Positions 1 through 5,862 of a DNA stretch of 9,334 nucleotides are shown here, piece after piece. The position numbers were made by a program, and so were the translations under genes. The stretch is from Nitrososphaerales archaeon TH5895 (GTDB lineage: Archaea > Thermoproteota > Nitrososphaeria > Nitrososphaerales > Nitrososphaeraceae): contig JAATVS010000335.1 of NCBI GenBank assembly GCA_014523695.1, forward strand, positions 1 to 9,334. The letters are read 5' to 3'. Positions within the stretch are counted from its first letter, which is position 1; each line of letters begins with the position of its first letter. The notes beneath the pieces were generated by a model. It did not search any database and had not been told where the DNA came from. It saw only the letters and a list, made by a program, of their open reading frames with translations.

Positions 1-93
1 GTGTACGAATCACATAAATCAAGTTCATTATGAACAGATACAGCAGATCACGCATCTATCAGAATTACAATGCTGAAATCATAATCCAAAGGC

Positions 94-113
94 AATAAAC
101 AAAATAAAATAAG
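94..113 (-). terminator. T-rich tract after the 120-335 gene
   Basis: On the minus strand this stretch reads as an almost pure T tract with single A and G interruptions. It starts six bases after the stop codon of the small minus-strand gene. Archaeal transcription commonly ends at such U-tracts without a hairpin, and no stem is seen here. Confidence 0.45.
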
Positions 114-119
114 GGAAGA

Positions 120-335
120 CTAGACTGACAAGAGTTTATTCTCTAATACAGCAACTGGCTTCTCCTCTATTAAAGTGATATTTTCCCAGCCATGTACGTG
201 TTGTCCTCTTTCCTCCCTCATGGAAGCCTCAACTAGGTCCATAAAAGATTCTCCTTGCAGCACTTTAGAACACCACAGGCATTTCCATTTACCCATGTTT
301 CTCTGACACTCAATAACGACGTCATCACTTATCAA
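120..335 (-). CDS. small putative zinc-binding protein (CxxC...HxH)
   Basis: A 71-residue protein of unknown function. Residues 19-22 form a CxxC (CLWC) flanked by Trp17 and Trp21, and residues 46-48 form HVH. This spacing could bind one zinc in C2H2 fashion, although the 23 residues between the two pairs are more than in a classical zinc finger. There is no signal peptide or membrane segment. The frame opens with TTG at 333-335 and has no ATG at its N-terminus; the only in-frame codons upstream before a stop are not starts. A TATA-like box centred 24 bases upstream supports a leaderless TTG-started message, and a T-tract follows the gene. Composition is protein-like (many E, K, V). A nucleic-acid-binding or metal-site role is plausible, but the family is not recognised. 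Confidence 0.6.
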   Translation of the reverse strand: MISDDVVIECQRNMGKWKCLWCSKVLQGESFMDLVEASMREERGQHVHGWENITLIEEKPVAVLENKLLSV

Positions 336-353
336 TAGTATGGAGAGAATACT

Positions 354-365
354 ATGATAATATCA
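354..365 (-). promoter_or_regulatory. TATA box for the 120-335 gene
   Basis: The minus strand reads GATATTATCATA, centred about 24 bases before the TTG start at 335. That is the spacing expected for a leaderless archaeal transcript, so the box also argues for the TTG as the true start. Confidence 0.45.
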
Positions 366-559
366 GAATTTGGAAACTATGATTCGTGTTAAGGCGGAGT
401 AGTGGTAGTAGTAGTTTCGACTCAGAAAGATTAACTACATTTGGAAAAATTTTCTCCATGAGCAAAATCAAGTGAGCATAATATTCACTTGAGCGAGTGC
501 GTCCCCTTCAAAGGTTCAAAGTGTTCTTTCACAAACCTTACTCTGCTCTCATCCATCTC

Positions 560-918
560 GGACACTCCTATGCTCTTAAGTAGAGCAAGCTGACAAGCTG
601 CGCTTTTGTAAAACTGTTTTCGCAAGTTAACATCCTGACACACGATGGAACCAAAGAGGACGGTTATACCAGTCGAGGATAAAAGCAGAGAATTGCGAAC
701 TCGATCATCATGAATTAGTGAAGTACTCCAAAAGATAGGCCAAACACCTGATGAATGGCGTGCGGGAGGTCATGGATGGATGGTATTCCTAAAGCCATTT
801 GCCTCCTGGAGAACATACTGTCTCATACAATATTCGTGTCACTCTAACTGGTGAGCTTACCTCACCTGGTCCTAATCCCCACTTTGCGGATATTACGTAT
901 AGGCTTTACGTGGAATAG
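560..918 (+). pseudogene. decayed secreted beta-rich protein, C-terminal half
   Basis: The plus strand keeps recognisable pieces of an exported protein type I associate with Thaumarchaeota, spread over three frames. Frame one (560-655) reads GHSYALK, a stop at 581-583, then SKLTSCAF and later HDGTK. Frame two (645-797) includes VIPVEDKSRE, a TGA stop at 705-707, then QTPDEWRAGGHGWMVFLKP. At the TTT of 798-800 one extra T shifts the frame, and frame three (799-918) continues with LPPGEHTVSYN and ends with ADITYRLYVE and TAG. The join restores the motif W-x-V-F-L-K-P-L-P-P-G-E-H-T, typical of the C-terminal beta-sandwich of these proteins. The N-terminal half and signal peptide are not recognisable. 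At least two stops and two frame changes make this a pseudogene. The family assignment comes from recalled motif patterns, not from a search. Confidence 0.65.
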
Positions 919-954
919 CCAGACACCTAGGCGAATTGGAAGATCAGGATCTAA

Positions 955-985
955 GGTAATACGTTACCCTTTTCTTTTTTTTATT
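955..985 (+). terminator. hairpin plus T-tract
   Basis: GGTAA and TTACC (955-959, 964-968) pair around a TACG loop, and a T-rich tract with an unbroken run of eight T follows. It lies 36 bases after the stop of the decayed gene and 130 bases before the UbiD-family gene, so it probably ended the old transcript. The T-tract is the stronger part of the signal; the stem is short. Confidence 0.5.
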
Positions 986-1075
986 CAACTAATCCCATTG
1001 GTACAATATATAGAGTTGAATAATAATTAAGGATAGATGGATACGACAATTAACTAAAGTATTGCTTGTCCAGAC

Positions 1076-1084
1076 TTTATATTA
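1076..1084 (+). promoter_or_regulatory. TATA box of the UbiD-family gene
   Basis: TTTATATTA is centred 33 bases before the ATG at 1113. It predicts a transcript start a few bases upstream of the ATG. No Shine-Dalgarno sequence is present (AATACAAAAAAT directly precedes the ATG), which fits a near-leaderless message. Confidence 0.5.
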
Positions 1085-1112
1085 ACCAAAAGTGATATAG
1101 AATACAAAAAAT

Positions 1113-2516
1113 ATGACAGATAAGATCAGCGAATCTACCACTCCTAAGTACAGTAAATCCGATCTTCATGGATTTCTACACTTGCTAGAGCAGCACAATG
1201 ACCTTCTTAAAATAGATAAACAAGTTAGCCCTAAGTTTGAGTTGGCAGCTATTTCATGTAAGCTCGATCGAAAACAAGCCGTATTGTTTGAACATGTAGA
1301 AGGAAGCGGAATGCGCGTCGTGACTAATATCTTGGGTACTAGAAAGAGGTTTTCATTAGCTCTTGGGACTGATGAGCCTGGATTAATTCATTCTCATATT
1401 CTAGGATCACTGACAAACGCTTCTTATAAGAAAACCATTGAAGATAAACCTCTGTTCCATGACAATTCTTCAACAGACTTGAATGATCTACCTATCGTAA
1501 TGCACTTTGAAAAAGATGCAGGTCATTACATTACATCTTCAATAGTCTACGCAAAAGATCAGGAAAAAGAAAACCAAAACTCGTCAATTCATCGTTTTCT
1601 TAGATTAGATCGTAATCATATGGTAATAAGAATGGTAGAGGGACGTCATCTTCATAAATGCTATTCCTTTGCGAAGGAACATGGAGAGGACTTGAAAGTT
1701 ACGATTGTGGTAGGTGTTCATCCTGCAATCAGTATAGCTTCTGCATATCAGGCTGCATATGGTTTTGATGAAATGATTTTAGCAAATTCCTTGCTTAAAG
1801 GGGAGCTTTCATTGAGTAAAAGTGACTATTCAGGTCTATATGTTCCCACCTACTCCGAAATTATCCTTGAGGGCAGAATCCTTCAAGATAGAACTGCAGA
1901 GGAATGGATGGTAGAAATGCTCAGGACATATGACATAAAGAGACAACAACCTGTATTCGAACTTGATAAAATCAAATTCAGAAATAATGCTTTCTTTCAA
2001 GATATTTTACCAGGATTTTCTGAGCACCGATTATTAATGGGACTTCCTGTGGAGTCAAAATTATATGAAGGAGTAAAAAATGTTGTTGCTTCTACTAAGA
2101 CAGTTCACTTATCAGACGGAGGTAGTAATTGGTTAACCGCAATAATACAAATTCATAAACGGTTAGAAGGCGAATCTAAGAACGCACTGTTGGCCGCCTT
2201 CGCAAATCATCCATCATTAAAGATGGCTATAATAGTTGATGATGACATCGATCCGACTGATCCAGTCGCAATCGAATATGCTATCTCTACCCGATGTCAA
2301 GCAGACAAAGGACTCTTAATAATTCCTAATGCAAAGGGTTCCAGTTTGGATCCTTCTAGCGATCAGGTTAACTTATTAACTACAAAGTTGGGTATCGATG
2401 CCACAGCCAGTCTTCTTAAAGACAAAGAACGATTTGAAATAGCACATATACCTGGAGAAGACAAGATAGATCTATCACATTACGTTTCTAATAAGTTATT
2501 GCACAATATAAAGTAG
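1113..2516 (+). CDS. UbiD-family (prenyl-FMN) decarboxylase, divergent
   Basis: A 467-residue UbiD-family protein; such enzymes reversibly decarboxylate unsaturated or aromatic acids in the cytoplasm using prenylated FMN made by a UbiX partner. Family landmarks run in order: GHYITSS (137-143), the core SSIHRFLRLD (157-166), GVHPA (201-205), FDEMILANSLLKGE (218-231) and VPTYSEIILEG (244-254, the family AEIVLEG stretch with its acidic residues). The C-terminal domain carries IIVDDDIDPTDP followed by A-I-S-T-R and LDPSS. Length is normal. The odd point is that the EGPFGE..GYY segment usually found just after the AEIVLEG stretch is replaced by RTAEEWMVEML, so the active-site edge is altered. Archaea use one UbiD homologue for trans-anhydromevalonate phosphate in isoprenoid synthesis; this divergent copy beside pseudogenes looks more like an accessory paralogue, and its substrate is unknown. 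No ubiX or pathway gene is visible in the window. Confidence 0.9.
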   Translation: MTDKISESTTPKYSKSDLHGFLHLLEQHNDLLKIDKQVSPKFELAAISCKLDRKQAVLFEHVEGSGMRVVTNILGTRKRFSLALGTDEPGLIHSHILGSLTNASYKKTIEDKPLFHDNSSTDLNDLPIVMHFEKDAGHYITSSIVYAKDQEKENQNSSIHRFLRLDRNHMVIRMVEGRHLHKCYSFAKEHGEDLKVTIVVGVHPAISIASAYQAAYGFDEMILANSLLKGELSLSKSDYSGLYVPTYSEIILEGRILQDRTAEEWMVEMLRTYDIKRQQPVFELDKIKFRNNAFFQDILPGFSEHRLLMGLPVESKLYEGVKNVVASTKTVHLSDGGSNWLTAIIQIHKRLEGESKNALLAAFANHPSLKMAIIVDDDIDPTDPVAIEYAISTRCQADKGLLIIPNAKGSSLDPSSDQVNLLTTKLGIDATASLLKDKERFEIAHIPGEDKIDLSHYVSNKLLHNIK

Positions 2517-2531
2517 TAAGGAAGTACCTTA
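2517..2531 (+). other. small hairpin at the UbiD-family gene end
   Basis: TAAGG and CCTTA pair around a five-base loop immediately after the TAG stop. No T-tract follows, so a terminator role is doubtful. The remaining bases to 2725 hold no intact gene. A short open stretch at about 2640-2715 (SEEELYASNLIYDSQ in plus frame) looks protein-like but has no start and is too short to name. Confidence 0.3.
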
Positions 2532-2725
2532 TTAGATGCAGAGGGTCATATATTGGTCGGCATAAACTAGTTGAGATCAGGTTTACGGCTTCAAGTGATA
2601 GTGGACTCCTTTTATAGCAAGAGCAATTAAAGCCAAGGATTTCTGAGGAAGAACTTTACGCATCAAATTTGATATATGATTCCCAGGCTGGAAAAGAAAA
2701 TATGTTAAAGACATAGATCATACTA

Positions 2726-2856
2726 ATAACAGGAAAAATTACGAACATACCTGAAGGAAAATCTGCTGTCATCACCGGAGGGAACAGCAGCATAGGTCTT
2801 GCCACAGCACAGAACTTAGTCGAAGAGAGGCGTATGTTTTCATCACTGGCCGTCGA
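2726..2856 (+). pseudogene. short-chain dehydrogenase/reductase, broken N-terminal fragment
   Basis: Plus-strand translation gives ITGKITNIPEGKSAVITGG followed by NSSIGLATAQNLVEE, then after a frame change at about 2830-2832 YVFITGRR. This is the N-terminal Rossmann segment of an SDR oxidoreductase: beta1 VITGG, the cofactor-binding TGxxxGxG glycine motif (here TGGNSSIG, with one glycine replaced by Ser), helix A, and beta2 ending in the GRR that favours NADP(H). Three lesions are visible. The expected ATG start reads ATA at 2726-2728, one base is missing after the EE, and nothing of the remaining ~200 residues follows. A leftover from an SDR gene that was deleted after about position 2856. 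The 68-codon minus-strand frame over it is a shadow. Confidence 0.75.
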
Positions 2857-3095
2857 CATGTTATAATTCGTAGGTTATCAAATTACTGGCAATATTTTAA
2901 CACTTTCACGCTTAGGACTCTGTTACCTATGACCAGTAACTAAAAGTAGACGTCTAGGGGTATGTTGTGAAGCCCAGTTGGTCGCTTACCTTGCATATTT
3001 GGCATCAGTTGGTAATAATTATATGGTCTTTAAAATATAAATCAATTTATACGGCTATGAAGCTAGTAACGCTATTACTTACTCTTTCTTTCTGT
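2857..3095. other. gene-free stretch with a small inverted repeat
   Basis: No convincing gene. An inverted repeat GTTAC...GTAAC (2922-2926 and 2936-2940, nine-base spacer) is the only structure seen. A minus-strand mini-ORF of 21 codons starting MPNMQGKRP exists here but has no supporting signal. Confidence 0.3.
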
Positions 3096-3320
3096 CTAGT
3101 AAATGCGCTGCATGGTTATGGCATGCATTCTTATACTCTCGTATTGCCTCCTGTATGTTGTGACCCTCTTTGACCAGCCTACTCCACTGGTACTCCTATA
3201 CATCTGGTCAGCATCAGTTTTGAGGTCACCCAGTAAACGCTCCAGCTCTTCTAAACTCCTCTCCTTACGACGCCGTAGACCCTCGTCAGTATTGCTATTA
3301 ACATCACCACTACTGCTCAT
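3096..3320 (-). CDS. small charged protein, probable coiled coil
   Basis: A 74-residue hypothetical protein. It starts MSSSGDVNSN, is very rich in Arg, Glu, Asp and Leu, and residues about 15-40 (LRRRKERSLEELERLLGDL) have the heptad-like spacing of leucines expected of an amphipathic helix or coiled coil. The remainder contains Tyr- and Arg-rich segments such as TTYRRQYESIRMH. There is no signal peptide, membrane segment or metal-binding motif. The start is ATG; no clear ribosome-binding site or TATA box stands before it. Two plus-strand frames overlap this region, but their hydrophobic or Arg/Ser/Leu-biased composition is what the complement of a charged helical gene would give. I do not recognise the family; cytoplasmic location is inferred. 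Confidence 0.5.
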   Translation of the reverse strand: MSSSGDVNSNTDEGLRRRKERSLEELERLLGDLKTDADQMYRSTSGVGWSKRVTTYRRQYESIRMHAITMQRIY

Positions 3321-3441
3321 TCCCTGTAAGTCTAGATAACTTGGCCAAATACCTTATCAATGTCAGAACTGAAGCGATAACCTGAACTAGGCGGTAGCAG
3401 TGATAGCAAAAGATTCTTGCATAACTATAGAATAATGTTAT

Positions 3442-3828
3442 ATGAACAATGGGTGCGTAATAGTTGTTACTTCTATGACTATGAGATGGATTTGCATTTA
3501 CTGTAACAGCTCGTCATTGTGCAAATCGGCATGTGATCACCTCGCATACCAACTATTGAGCTGCAATACGAAGTGGTCGCCATATTTTCAGGTAATCATT
3601 ATGATGGTACCCTTAAATCAAAAACAAAATCTTAGATACCTGATTCTGTTATATGATTATATGATACATGTTCCTGAACCTCAAGGGCCGGAACTTGACC
3701 CAAAGTTCTTCAGTAAAAGCCATACTATATTCATTGACACTCTTGGCGAAGTTCGCTGGACAGAAACTCATTATCATCTTCTACACGATATATTGGTACA
3801 TTTAATGATGATGAGGGAAGTGGTCTAA
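3442..3828 (+). CDS. hypothetical protein, Cys-containing, overlaps the DUF5996 gene
   Basis: A 128-residue ORF of unknown function. The N-terminal third has cysteines at 5, 18, 21, 27, 31 and 41, including CIYC (18-21) and CKSAC (27-31), which could form a metal site or be chance. The C-terminal half (from about PEPQGPELDPKFF to the end) looks like an ordinary soluble protein, with FIDTLGEVRW and a His-rich HYHLLHD. Its TAA overlaps the ATG of the next gene by one base (TAATG), the arrangement of translationally coupled operon genes. The start is uncertain: in-frame ATGs at 3475 and 3481 are alternatives, and no well-placed TATA box lies before 3442. The N-terminal section may be non-coding. 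Not recognised. Confidence 0.45.
   Translation: MNNGCVIVVTSMTMRWICIYCNSSSLCKSACDHLAYQLLSCNTKWSPYFQVIIMMVPLNQKQNLRYLILLYDYMIHVPEPQGPELDPKFFSKSHTIFIDTLGEVRWTETHYHLLHDILVHLMMMREVV
3813..3817 (+). promoter_or_regulatory. Shine-Dalgarno site of the DUF5996 gene
   Basis: GAGGG lies ten bases before the ATG at 3828, inside the end of the preceding ORF. A ribosome-binding site is expected for an internal operon gene, and it fits re-initiation at the TAATG overlap. Confidence 0.4.
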
Positions 3829-4763
3829 TGACTACAGTGAACATATGGCCAGAATTACCGTTGGCAGAGTGGAAGGACACTTATGAGACACTCCATATGT
3901 GGACCCAGATAGTGGGAAAGATTCGATTAGCACTCACGCATCTTGAGAATCACTGGTGGAATTCTGCCTTATATGTGACATCTCGCGGACTCACCACATC
4001 CGCTATGTCGTACCATGATCAAATATTACAGATAAGCTTCGATTTCATAGCTCACCGTTTAATTATTGAAACGGCAGAAGGTTATACGAAGACGATTGCT
4101 CTGAGACCGCGCTCAGTAGCTGAATTTTATCAAGAATTGATGGCATCCTTAGTATCACTTGATATGCCCGTAACAATTTGGACCACGCCAGTGGAAGTGC
4201 CTGATCGAACCCCATTCGAAAAGGATCAAAAACACGCAGCATATGATCCAGAATATGCCCAGAGGTTCTGGCGAATTTTGGCACAGACTAGTAGAGTGCT
4301 TACGGAGTTCCGTTGCAGGTTCACCGGCAAGGTGAGCCCAGTGCATTTTTTCTGGGGGGCTTTTGATCTAGCTGTGACCCGTTTTTCAGGACGCCCAGCG
4401 CCTCCGCATCCCGGGGCGCCAAACGTAGCCCAGTTTGTGCAGGCAGAAGCATATTCACATGAAGTGAGTAGTTGCGGATTCTGGCCCGGTGGTGGTCCAG
4501 TCAATGAACCAGTTTTCTATGCCTATGCTTATCCCGAACCCCATGGTTTTAAGGATTATTCAATCCAACCACCTGAGGCCTTCTATCATACTGGGATGGG
4601 TGAATTCTTGCTGCCTTATGATGTGATCCGAACGTCAAATGCACCTGATGAGACATTGCTGAATTTCCTCCAAAGCACCTATGAAGCTGCCGCGACCAGT
4701 GCAGACTGGGATCGTAATACATTGGAGCGCCAGCGAGTAACCACCAGCTTGCGACATGATTGA
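3828..4763 (+). CDS. DUF5996 family protein
   Basis: A 311-residue protein matching the DUF5996 family along its whole length; that family is common in bacteria and has no established function. Recognisable blocks are WPELPLAEWKDTYETLHMWTQ (from residue 7), HWWNSALYVTSRGLTT (42-57), PVHFFWGAFDLAVTRFSGR (171-189), APPHPG (191-196), YSHEVSSCGFWPGGGP (209-224), YAYAYPEPHGF (231-241) and FLQSTYEAAA near the C-terminus. The many invariant Trp, His and Pro residues suggest an enzyme-like fold, but no catalytic site is known to me. It is soluble, with no signal peptide or membrane helix. Some internal stretches (about 4385-4440) are clearly richer in G and C than the surroundings, and the sequence is close to bacterial members, so acquisition from a bacterium is likely. 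It overlaps the upstream ORF by one base. Confidence 0.9.
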   Translation: MTTVNIWPELPLAEWKDTYETLHMWTQIVGKIRLALTHLENHWWNSALYVTSRGLTTSAMSYHDQILQISFDFIAHRLIIETAEGYTKTIALRPRSVAEFYQELMASLVSLDMPVTIWTTPVEVPDRTPFEKDQKHAAYDPEYAQRFWRILAQTSRVLTEFRCRFTGKVSPVHFFWGAFDLAVTRFSGRPAPPHPGAPNVAQFVQAEAYSHEVSSCGFWPGGGPVNEPVFYAYAYPEPHGFKDYSIQPPEAFYHTGMGEFLLPYDVIRTSNAPDETLLNFLQSTYEAAATSADWDRNTLERQRVTTSLRHD

Positions 4764-4771
4764 TGAAAGAA

Positions 4772-4801
4772 GTTGTAAAGGTTGTAAAGGTTGTAAAGGT
4801 T
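4772..4801 (+). repeat. 9-bp tandem repeat, 3.3 copies
   Basis: GTTGTAAAG is repeated without change at 4772-4780, 4781-4789 and 4790-4798, followed by a partial GTT. It begins eight bases after the stop codon of the DUF5996 gene. Exact head-to-tail copies suggest recent slippage expansion. It could also be read as three GTAAAGGTT iterons. Confidence 0.9.
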
Positions 4802-4851
4802 AGCAGCAGTTCAGGCATTCCTATTATTGATAATCCGCTGCCATTTTGAAA

Positions 4852-4857
4852 TTTTTT
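4852..4857 (+). terminator. T-tract after the DUF5996 gene
   Basis: A run of six T within GAAATTTTTTCTG, about 90 bases after the DUF5996 stop, is the first credible U-tract for ending that transcript. There is no stem. Confidence 0.3.
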
Positions 4858-4915
4858 CTGTTATGCCACACATTTCATGTTTCTAGTAGAAAATAAATCA
4901 GATTTAATTTAGTGC

Positions 4916-4930
4916 TTGTTTTTTCTTAAA
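4916..4930 (+). promoter_or_regulatory. shared 15-bp promoter element, copy 1
   Basis: TTGTTTTTTCTTAAA occurs here and, identically, at 5369-5383 before the paralogous gene. Its CTTAAA end runs into CTTAAAATA, a TATA-like box about 40 bases before the ATG at 4969, predicting a short leader of about 12 bases. Confidence 0.55.
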
Positions 4931-4968
4931 ATAGAAAAGCAAGACAGTGATTACAAATTATCAGAAGT

Positions 4969-5205
4969 ATGAACAATAAACATCTCCTTATTGTAGCTGC
5001 AGTGACAGTTATGTTGATCGGCGCAACAGCACTTTCTACAACAGATAGCGCCTTTGCTGGAAAGAAGAAATATGAGAAGAGCCATGCAGCATCTCAAGCC
5101 AATGAATGTGGTAATGGTGAACTGCCATTGAATGTTTTCTGTCAAAATCTATTGTCGCAAATACAGGGTGACGGAAACGCAGTAAACGTAATCGGAGTAC
5201 AATAA
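4969..5205 (+). CDS. small secreted two-cysteine protein
   Basis: A 78-residue precursor. Residues 1-30 are a clear Sec signal peptide: MNNKH, a hydrophobic core LLIVAAVTVMLIGATAL, and a probable cleavage after AFA at 30. The mature part is about 48 residues: KKKYEKSHAASQ, then N-E-C at 45-47, PLNVFCQN with the second cysteine at 58, and QIQGDGNAVNVIGVQ at the end. The two cysteines, ten residues apart, probably form a disulfide outside the cell. The same core N[D/E]C-x6-PLNV-x-C-x-N-x2-SQ-[IV]-QGD-x-N-x-V recurs in the damaged gene at 5413-5690, so this is a local tandem family. I associate such proteins with soil ammonia-oxidising archaea, but no function is known to me. The Q-G-x-x-N pattern and PLNV-C-x-N resemble curlin repeats and chaplins only superficially. 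TATA box and T-tract terminator flank it. Confidence 0.8.
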   Translation: MNNKHLLIVAAVTVMLIGATALSTTDSAFAGKKKYEKSHAASQANECGNGELPLNVFCQNLLSQIQGDGNAVNVIGVQ

Positions 5206-5234
5206 CAAAAATCACCGCCATCTAGCGCATCATC

Positions 5235-5246
5235 TTTTTTTATTTT
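5235..5246 (+). terminator. T-tract after the secreted protein gene
   Basis: TTTTTTTATTTT begins 30 bases after the stop codon at 5205. It is a simple U-tract of the kind that ends archaeal transcripts and separates this gene from its paralogue. Confidence 0.45.
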
Positions 5247-5368
5247 GAAATTCAATAAATGAACTTAATCTTGGACTATAAGATATTATAATTGCAAGTT
5301 AAGATTTGTAGTAGCGAAGATTTTTTTCATAATATTTGATATAATAGATATAAGATTTGTGTAGCCTA

Positions 5369-5383
5369 TTGTTTTTTCTTAAA
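5369..5383 (+). promoter_or_regulatory. shared 15-bp promoter element, copy 2
   Basis: Identical to the 15 bases at 4916-4930. Its CTTAAA end lies about 30 bases before the ATG at 5413, TATA-box spacing for a leaderless or very short leader. Together with the protein similarity it shows that the two genes arose by duplication including the promoter. Confidence 0.55.
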
Positions 5384-5412
5384 TGTCATAAACTCCAAAT
5401 GATAGATATATT

Positions 5413-5690
5413 ATGGAATTACGAACTATGGATTTCTTGTCACTCTTGCAGCATTCATCTCTCTAGTTGGAGCTTCAATTGTAGGCACGCATATTGTATA
5501 TGCTAGTAGTTACGAAAAAAGCCAAATGATATCACAGAATAACGATTGTAGTAACTACTGGTTCCCATTGAATGTCTTGTGCTCCAACGTAGGTTCTCAA
5601 GTGCAGGGGGACGAAAATAGTGTTGCCATAGCAACTGGACAAGCAGAGGGAAAAGTTGAATCTAGCGAAAACTTCACTCCATTTCCATAG
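5413..5690 (+). pseudogene. frameshifted paralogue of the small secreted two-Cys protein
   Basis: The long frame, from about 5427 to the TAG at 5688, encodes YGFLVTLAAFISLVGASIVG (a signal-peptide core), VYASSYEKSQ, NNDCSNYWFPLNVLCSN, then GSQVQGDENSVAIATGQAEG and a tail ending FTPFP. It aligns with the 4969 protein: same SYEKS/KYEKS start, two cysteines ten residues apart, PLNV, SQ[IV]QGD. No ATG, GTG or TTG opens this frame and stops lie just upstream. An ATG at 5413 begins MELRT in another frame; one missing base near 5425 would fuse it to YGFLV and give a 92-residue precursor. Either a real one-base deletion has silenced the gene or the assembly lost a base. Compared with its neighbour it has a longer, charged C-terminal tail of about 20 residues. 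Confidence 0.75.
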
Positions 5691-5737
5691 AGGTATTTCG
5701 GATACTATATATTGGTCATAGTTCTGACGCATACTTA

Positions 5738-5751
5738 TAATAGTACTATTA
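5738..5751. promoter_or_regulatory. 14-bp perfect palindrome
   Basis: TAATAGTACTATTA is a perfect palindrome 47 bases after the stop of the broken paralogue. It could be an operator for a dimeric regulator or a weak hairpin at a transcript end; no T-tract follows. The region 5691-6064 otherwise holds no gene. Confidence 0.35.
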
Positions 5752-5862
5752 CAACACAACATTCAATAGTATGATAGTTCAAAATGCTAAAGTAGTTCCA
5801 GATCGATGCCTCTCAACGACTGAATCCTTCAAATAGATTGTAAGTCTATGGACCAAAAAAGA

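Noticed and set aside
391..417. GTAGTGGTAGTAGTAG triplet run
   Set aside because: Short, imperfect and without context; ordinary low-complexity sequence.
770..772. In-frame TGA considered as selenocysteine or recoding
   Set aside because: No SECIS-like structure was seen, selenocysteine use is not known in this archaeal group, and the minus-strand frame itself is rejected.
485..826. Minus-strand open frame reading ...VNLRKQFYKSAACQLALLKS... with possible ATGs at 826 and 798 and a GGAGG before 798
   Set aside because: It needs a stop at 770-772 or a frame change to be ignored, has no ATG in the long open part, and the GGAGG is the complement of the CCTCC coding Pro-Pro in the plus-strand LPPGEHT motif. 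The plus-strand remnant explains the region better.
2656..2859. 67-codon minus-strand frame
   Set aside because: Antisense shadow of the SDR fragment; composition is hydrophobic and matches no family.
2967..3173. Plus-strand frame with an internal ATG at 3057 giving a signal-peptide-like MKLVTLLLTLSF
   Set aside because: A TATA-like AAATATAAAT lies upstream, but the frame overlaps the charged minus-strand gene 3096-3320 and ends in a short Cys-rich stretch unlike a mature protein.
3103..3339. 78-codon plus-strand frame rich in Ser, Leu and Arg
   Set aside because: Complement of the Glu/Arg/Leu-rich minus-strand protein.
4063..4818. Four minus-strand frames of 63-92 codons
   Set aside because: All lie opposite the well-conserved DUF5996 gene or its 3' repeat.
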